Source: Nocardiopsaceae bacterium
Lineage (GTDB): Bacteria > Actinomycetota > Actinomycetes > Streptosporangiales > Streptosporangiaceae
DNA: 7,018 nt
Reading direction: 5' to 3'
Assembly: GCA_031254715.1 (NCBI GenBank)
Contig: JAIRTY010000750.1
Coordinates: forward strand, 1-7,018
The position numbers were made by a program, and so were the translations under genes. Of the stretch, positions 4,293 to 7,018 are shown one piece after another (position 1 is the first letter of the stretch; each line of letters starts with the position of its first letter). Below the pieces are notes generated by a model. It was not told where the DNA came from, made no database searches, and worked only from the letters and a program-made list of their open reading frames with translations.

Positions 4293-6209
4293 ATGCGTGA
4301 ATACAGCAACCCCGCCCTATCGGCTGTACCCGCTACCGCGCGGCTGACCGATGTCGTTGCCGACCGGGCCCAGCGCGACCCCGGCAGGGTAGTGCTGCGC
4401 CGCAAGGCCGGTCAGGGCTGGCCGCCCGCCGCGGCCGGTGACCAGGCCGGGACCTGGGTGGACGTGACCGCACGGCAGTTCGCCGACGAGGTGGCGGCAC
4501 TCGCCAAGGGCCTCATAGCGGCGGGAATCGGCGCCGGCGACCGGGTAGCACTGCTGTCCAGGACCCGGTACGAGTGGACCCTGGCCGACTATGCGATCTG
4601 GACCGCTGGCGCGGTCACGGTGCCGGTGTACGAGACGTCATCCCCCGAGCAGGTGGAGTGGATTCTCAGCGACTCCGCTGCCCGGGCCATCATCGTGGAA
4701 ACCCCGGCCCATGAGGCCGCTCTCGCCGACGTGCTGAAGCGGCTGCCCAGTGTCGAGCTGTGCTGGCTGATCGAAGGCGGGTCCGATGCCGAGCCGGGAT
4801 ACGGGCAGCCGGGATACGGGCAGGCAGGGTCCGGCCAGACCGGTGCCGCGCCATCGCTGACCGCGCTGGCGGCCGAGGGCGCGGTGATCGGGGACAACCA
4901 GCTCGAGCAGCGCCGCACCGGGCGCAGCGCGTCCGACCCCGCCACCATCATCTACACCTCCGGCACCACCGGGAAGCCCAAAGGGTGCGAGCTCACCCAC
5001 GCCAACCTGCTCGCCGACGTCCGCAACGCGCTGGCGGGGCCGCTGTCGCCGATCTTCGACGTGGCGGGCGCGTCCACGCTGCTGTTCCTTCCGCTGGCGC
5101 ACGTGTTTGCCCGCGTGATCCAGGTCGGGTGCCTGGAGGGAACCTGCGTCCTGGGCCACACGCCCGACCCGACCGCCACCAAGCTGCTGCCAGACCTGGC
5201 GTCGTTCCAGCCGACGTTCCTGCTGGCCGTGCCGCGGGTGTTCGAGAAGGTCTACAACGGCGCGGAGCAGCAGGCAGCGGCCAGCCCGGTGAAGGGGCCG
5301 CTGTTCCGGGCGGCCGCGCAGACCGCGATCAGATACAGCGAGGCCCTGGACGGCCCGGGCGAGCCGGCGCTGGGGCTCAGGCTGTCGCACGGCCTGTTCG
5401 ACCACCTCGTGTACGGCAAGCTCCGCGCCGCCGTCGGCGGCAAGGCGACCCACGCGGTGTCCGGCGGCGCGCCGCTCGGGGAACGGCTCGGCCACTTCTT
5501 CCGGGGAGCGGGCATCACCATCCTCGAGGGCTATGGCCTGACCGAGACGACGGCGGCGGCCACGGTCAACCCGCCCGGCGCCAACAAGATCGGGACGGTG
5601 GGCCAGCCGCTGCCCGGGGTCGGCATCCGCATCGCCGATGACGGCGAGGTCCTCATCAAGGGCCCGAACGTGTTCTCCGGGTACTGGCACAACGAGACCG
5701 CGACCAAGGACACGCTCACCGTTGACGGCTGGTTGCGCACCGGCGACCTCGGCGAGCTCGATGACGGCGGGTACCTCCGGGTGACCGGCAGGAAGAAAGA
5801 GCTGATCGTCACCGCCGGCGGCAAGAACGTGGCGCCCGCGGTGCTGGAGGACCGGATCAGGGCCCACCCGCTGGTGAGCCAGTGCATGGTGGTGGGCGAC
5901 GGCCGGCCGTACGTGGCGTGCCTCATCACCCTGGATGAGGAGTCGCTCGGGCCGTGGCTGGCGCGCCATTCCCGCGCTGCCACCTCGTCGATCGCCGAAC
6001 TCGCCACCGATGCCGAGATCATCGCCGAGATCCAGGCCGCGGTGGACGACGCGAACCAGGCCGTGTCCCGGGCGGAGCAGATCAAGCGGTTCCGGATCCT
6101 GCCGGCCGACTTCACCGAGGCCGCCGGCTACCTGACGCCGTCGCTGAAGGTCCGCCGCATCATCGTCGCCAAGGACTTCGCGGCTGAGATCGAGGCCCTG
6201 TACCAGTAG
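4293..6209 (+). CDS. fadD15: Long-chain fatty-acid--CoA ligase (AMP-forming, FadD15-like)
   Basis: This 638-residue ANL-superfamily enzyme activates a long-chain fatty acid with ATP to acyl-AMP and transfers it to CoA, feeding lipid synthesis or beta-oxidation. The order of motifs is complete. The P-loop YTSGTTGKPKG is at 221-231, followed by LPLAHVFARV (266-275) and LEGYGLTETT (411-420). WLRTGDLGELD (480-490) contains the ribose-binding Asp485. The hinge RVTGRKKELIVTAGGKNVAP spans 496-515, and the C-terminal LTPSLKVRR (615-622 region) carries the catalytic Lys619. Length is near that of mycobacterial FadD15 (about 600) plus an insertion: residues 168-182 are three Pro/Ala-Gly-Tyr/Ser-Gly-Gln repeats in a flexible N-domain loop. 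No membrane segment is seen. The ATG at 4293 has a good Shine-Dalgarno. Its convergence on a pimB'-like gene matches the mycobacterial fadD15-pimB' arrangement as I recall it. The exact chain-length preference is not deducible. Confidence 0.94.
   Translation: MREYSNPALSAVPATARLTDVVADRAQRDPGRVVLRRKAGQGWPPAAAGDQAGTWVDVTARQFADEVAALAKGLIAAGIGAGDRVALLSRTRYEWTLADYAIWTAGAVTVPVYETSSPEQVEWILSDSAARAIIVETPAHEAALADVLKRLPSVELCWLIEGGSDAEPGYGQPGYGQAGSGQTGAAPSLTALAAEGAVIGDNQLEQRRTGRSASDPATIIYTSGTTGKPKGCELTHANLLADVRNALAGPLSPIFDVAGASTLLFLPLAHVFARVIQVGCLEGTCVLGHTPDPTATKLLPDLASFQPTFLLAVPRVFEKVYNGAEQQAAASPVKGPLFRAAAQTAIRYSEALDGPGEPALGLRLSHGLFDHLVYGKLRAAVGGKATHAVSGGAPLGERLGHFFRGAGITILEGYGLTETTAAATVNPPGANKIGTVGQPLPGVGIRIADDGEVLIKGPNVFSGYWHNETATKDTLTVDGWLRTGDLGELDDGGYLRVTGRKKELIVTAGGKNVAPAVLEDRIRAHPLVSQCMVVGDGRPYVACLITLDEESLGPWLARHSRAATSSIAELATDAEIIAEIQAAVDDANQAVSRAEQIKRFRILPADFTEAAGYLTPSLKVRRIIVAKDFAAEIEALYQ
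4794..4838 (+). repeat. Three 15-bp tandem repeats in the ligase gene
   Basis: CCGGGATACGGGCAG occurs twice without change (4794-4808, 4809-4823), and a diverged third unit follows (4824-4838). They encode PGYGQ, PGYGQ and AGSGQ (residues 168-182), an in-frame low-complexity insertion between two conserved parts of the N-domain. Confidence 0.85.
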
Positions 6210-6222
6210 CGCCAGCCGCTCA

Positions 6223-6265
6223 CGGTCAGTGCCGCTCGCTGCCCCGGAGCGGGCGGCACTGACCG
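6223..6265. terminator. Bidirectional terminator hairpin between ligase and mannosyltransferase
   Basis: CGGTCAGTGCCGC (6223-6235) and GCGGCACTGACCG (6253-6265) are perfect 13-bp inverted arms. Inside them a T/G wobble pair (6236/6252) and CGCT/AGCG (6237-6240/6248-6251) extend the stem to 18 pairs with a 7-nt loop (6241-6247). It fills nearly all of the 57-bp gap between two convergent genes, starting 13 nt after the ligase stop and ending 1 nt before the last base of the mannosyltransferase stop codon. There is no T-tract on either strand, as is common for actinobacterial terminators. Confidence 0.8.
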
Positions 6266-6266
6266 C

Positions 6267-7018
6267 TCAGCCGGCCAGGATGTGCTGCAGCCGCCGCGCC
6301 ACGAGGTCCCACTGCCACTCCCGCTCGATCCAGGCCAGGCCCTTCTCGCCCATCGCCCTGGCCCCCGCCGGATCGGCGAGCAGTCCCAGGATCCGGCTGG
6401 CCACCCCCGCGACGTCTCCGCCCGGCACCACATAGCCGGTGTCGCCGTCCCTGATGGCATCCGGCGCGTTCCCGGAATCGCCCCCGATCACTGGCAGCCC
6501 GGTGGCCGATGCCTCCAGGTACACGATGCCAAGGCCCTCCACGTCCAGGCCGCGGCGGCGGGTCCGGCAGGGCATCGCGAACAAGTCCCCGGCGTCGTAG
6601 TAGGCGGGCAGCTCCGCGACGGGCACCTGGCCGGCGAAGACCACCGAGCCGGCCACCCCGAGCTGCCCGGCCAGCCGCCGGAGCCGGTCACCGTACGGGC
6701 CGCCGCCGACCAGCAGCAGCACCGCGCCGGTCGCCGCCCGGACCTGCGGCCAGGCGCGGATCAGGGTGTCCTGGCCTTTCCGCCGGACCAGCCGGGACAC
6801 GCACACCACCACGGGCCGGCCGGCCAGGCCCAGCCGTTCCCGGATCGCCGCCCCCCCGGCACCGGGCCGGAACACTCGCGTGTCCACCCCGGGCGCCAGC
6901 CGCTCCATCCGCGCCGCGGCCGCCGGGGACAGCGCCCGCGCCAGCCGCAGCCGGGTGTACTCCCCGAGATAGGTGACGGTGTCAACGGAGTCACCGATGC
7001 GGCGCAGCAGAGATCGGA
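6267..7018 (-). CDS. pimB: GT4 mannosyltransferase, PimB'-like (partial, N-terminus beyond window)
   Basis: The 249 visible residues are the C-terminal two thirds of a GT-B glycosyltransferase of family GT4. The frame is open to the window edge and starts mid-protein with RIGDSVDTVTYLGEYTRLRLARAL and the linker ERLAPGVDTRVFRPG. Next come the nucleotide-sugar domain hallmarks: VCVSRLVRRKGQDTLIRAWP, with phosphate-binding Arg75 and Lys80 of the visible part, and VGGGPYGDRLRRLA. TRRRGLDVEGLGIVYLEASATGLPV contains the EX7E pair Glu160/Glu168. DSGNAPDAIRDGDTGYVV follows. The GLDVEGLGIVYLEAS segment is especially typical of PimB', the GDP-mannose enzyme that adds the second mannose to phosphatidylinositol monomannoside at the inner membrane face. 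Full length should be near 380. A related GT4 enzyme acting on another lipid acceptor cannot be excluded. It converges on the ligase across the hairpin at 6223-6265. Confidence 0.85.
   Translation of the reverse strand, partial: RSLLRRIGDSVDTVTYLGEYTRLRLARALSPAAAARMERLAPGVDTRVFRPGAGGAAIRERLGLAGRPVVVCVSRLVRRKGQDTLIRAWPQVRAATGAVLLLVGGGPYGDRLRRLAGQLGVAGSVVFAGQVPVAELPAYYDAGDLFAMPCRTRRRGLDVEGLGIVYLEASATGLPVIGGDSGNAPDAIRDGDTGYVVPGGDVAGVASRILGLLADPAGARAMGEKGLAWIEREWQWDLVARRLQHILAG

Noticed and set aside
4638..5969. 443-residue open frame on the minus strand inside the acyl-CoA ligase
   Set aside because: It lies antisense to a fully conserved enzyme, has no recognisable domain, and long antisense frames are expected from GC-rich third positions.

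Overview
The window is very GC-rich, and every real gene uses codons ending mostly in G or C. The gene set is that of a high-GC actinobacterium. A long-chain acyl-CoA ligase converges on a PimB'-type GT4 mannosyltransferase, with a metallophosphoesterase, a polyketide-cyclase-like SRPBCC protein, a small Cys-motif protein and a ROK glucokinase on the other side. From memory, this resembles the mycobacterial fadD15/pimB'/TB16.3 neighbourhood and the Streptomyces glkA neighbourhood, so most of the region looks like conserved chromosomal backbone. The genus cannot be fixed from this sequence. There are no tRNA or rRNA genes, no CRISPR and no mobile elements.

Layout from left to right. (1) On the minus strand, a tight three-gene unit is transcribed leftwards: SRPBCC protein (1323-1790), Cys-motif protein (709-1326, GTGA overlap) and ROK glucokinase (1-702, cut by the window edge). 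A candidate promoter at 1797-1825 sits in the 43-bp gap upstream. (2) A minus-strand Rieske non-heme iron oxygenase (1834-2916) follows, divergent by 38 bp from a small plus-strand VOC/glyoxalase-fold gene (2955-3299). (3) The VOC gene converges on a minus-strand metallophosphoesterase (3310-4077). Their two stop codons form the ends of one perfect 16-bp palindrome. (4) A 215-bp divergent regulatory region (4078-4292) holds a possible leaderless promoter for the phosphoesterase and a 16-bp inverted repeat upstream of the ligase. (5) The plus-strand long-chain acyl-CoA ligase (4293-6209) converges on a minus-strand PimB'-like mannosyltransferase (6267-7018, cut at the right edge). A long hairpin separates them and probably acts as a bidirectional terminator.

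Functionally, the window mixes lipid and envelope work (acyl-CoA activation, phosphatidylinositol mannoside synthesis), central carbon entry (glucose phosphorylation) and three enzymes of unknown substrate (Rieske oxygenase, VOC protein, phosphoesterase). No clearly new defence or mobile system is visible. The most interesting signals are regulatory: palindromes placed on stop codons, a 23-bp interrupted palindrome inside the glucokinase gene, and three genes whose -10-like box ends exactly 6 nt before the start codon, the spacing expected for leaderless mRNAs.
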